DNA from: Umbribacter vaginalis
GTDB taxonomy: Bacteria; Actinomycetota; Coriobacteriia; Coriobacteriales; Eggerthellaceae
Length of the DNA: 64,000 bases
Assembly (NCBI GenBank): GCA_001552935.1
Contig: KQ959705.1
Location: forward strand, 112,288-176,287
Direction: 5' to 3'
The notes beneath the pieces are model-generated. The model ran no database searches. It was not told where the DNA came from and saw only the letters and a list, made by a program, of their open reading frames with translations. Of this stretch, positions 63,446 to 64,000 are shown in pieces; position 1 is the stretch's first letter; every line of letters starts with the position of its first letter. The position numbers and the translations under genes were made by a program.

Positions 63446-63565
63446 TTGTTTTGCACGCAGCTGTTTTGCAGGCAGCCGTTTTGCAAGTCGGCTCTTTTGC
63501 ACGTCGGCCCTTTTGCGATGATGTACTGCCACCTCGGGGCTCTTTTGCACTACGGTAGCTTTGCA
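63446..63565. repeat. 15-16-bp degenerate tandem repeats
   Basis: Units built on GC(C/T)(G/C)TTTTGCA(C/G)G(C/T) follow each other from 63446 to about 63520 (for example GCTGTTTTGCAGGCA, GCCGTTTTGCAAGTCG, GCTCTTTTGCACGTCG), and two more lie near 63538-63565. Period 15-16, non-coding. Confidence 0.8.
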
Positions 63566-64000
63566 TGTTAGCATTTTTTGAAGTTCGTATGTTTGTGTTT
63601 GATGGTTTTGTACTACGAAATTTTTAGATGCAGCACGTTATTCGTAAGGAACACTTGTTAGGAACAGGAGTTTACTTTCGAGGCGTGCTGCTTTTTTGTT
63701 TTTTGGCGCACCTGCGGCACTCGTTTCCGGCTGAAGTTGAACGCAGTTTGCACACGGTGCGCCAATCTGTTTGTTACCCGTTCGCCTCGACCTGCACTCC
63801 TGCGCCATCCGTGCGCGTTCGCTAAGCTGCACGCTCGTTTCTAATTCCGCTCCATGTGTCCATCACCATTACCACTCCCACCATGCCCGCGCGTGTTCGT
63901 TTTGAAGTTACGCCAGTGCTGTTGCGCAGTTTTATGTGTATGTGTAATAGTTACTTATAAAATATGGTAATCCTTATGTATAAATTGTGCGGGGGGGGGG
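63566..64000. other. intergenic DNA ending in a G homopolymer
   Basis: 435 bases with no supported gene. From 63940 it becomes A/T-rich: TATAAA at 63979-63984 could be a -10 box, without a matching -35. At least ten G residues (63991-64000) close the window, 6 bases after that box; the true length of the tract is unknown because the window ends in it. Confidence 0.55.

Noticed and set aside
63628..63825. Open frames on both strands near the window end
   Set aside because: Short, mutually overlapping, no ribosome site and no family features.

Overview
The window looks like a chromosomal segment of an anaerobic actinobacterium of the class Coriobacteriia, most likely family Eggerthellaceae (Cryptobacterium is one candidate). 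This is inferred from the gene mix, not from a search: a Tad-type pilus locus, FeoA/FeoA/FeoB with a Cys-rich FeoB-associated protein, a RecJ-helicase fusion, a SUF operon with SufU, a hybrid cluster protein and hemerythrin, and a PxpBC-AccBC-PxpA cluster. Base composition is roughly balanced. There are no phage, IS or CRISPR genes.

Layout. Positions 1-9665 (+): Tad/Flp pilus locus, with the ATPase gene cut by the window start, two TadB/TadC platform genes, a Flp pilin, several TadE/TadG-like minor pilins, a DUF192 protein, a zinc-ribbon protein and the prepilin peptidase. 9676-15544 (-): a ModE-like regulator, threonine synthase and a three-gene ECF transporter (A, T, S). 15864-21888 (+): ferrous iron uptake (feoA, feoA, feoB, Cys-rich partner), an apparent 200-nt structured RNA with its own promoter and terminator, and a DtxR/MntR-family repressor. 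22135-33399 (+): an FtsB/DivIC-like protein, Ppx/GppA, tRNA-Leu, a polyprenyl synthase, a peptidoglycan-binding protein, an ABC-F protein, a DUF2798 protein, hybrid cluster protein and hemerythrin. 33626-39227 (-): sufCBDSU, with a divergent Rrf2 regulator at 39525. 40288-57620 (+): recJ-helicase, rel, a metallo-hydrolase, a DUF47 protein, lysC, asd, htpG (CIRCE-like operator), apt, an amino-acid-type binding protein and permease, and an NRAMP-like transporter. 57838-62734 (-): 5-oxoprolinase subunits interleaved with biotin carboxylase genes. 62959-64000 (+): a universal stress protein, then repeat-rich non-coding DNA ending in a G-tract.

How it fits together: iron is a recurring theme (Feo, the repressor, SUF assembly, Hcp, hemerythrin). 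lysC, asd and thrC supply the aspartate/threonine branch.

Two signals stand out. (1) At 20913-21147 a consensus-like promoter, a multi-hairpin RNA and a perfect terminator lie between the Feo genes and the DtxR-like gene with no gene of their own. (2) Short in-phase tandem duplications with unrelated unit sequences (12, 14, 15-16, 18, 21, 24, 30 and 36 bp) recur throughout, both between genes and as low-complexity inserts in conserved enzymes (ThrC, SufS, SufD, PxpB, EcfA, the ABC-F protein, Ppx). This suggests a genome with unusually active local duplication.
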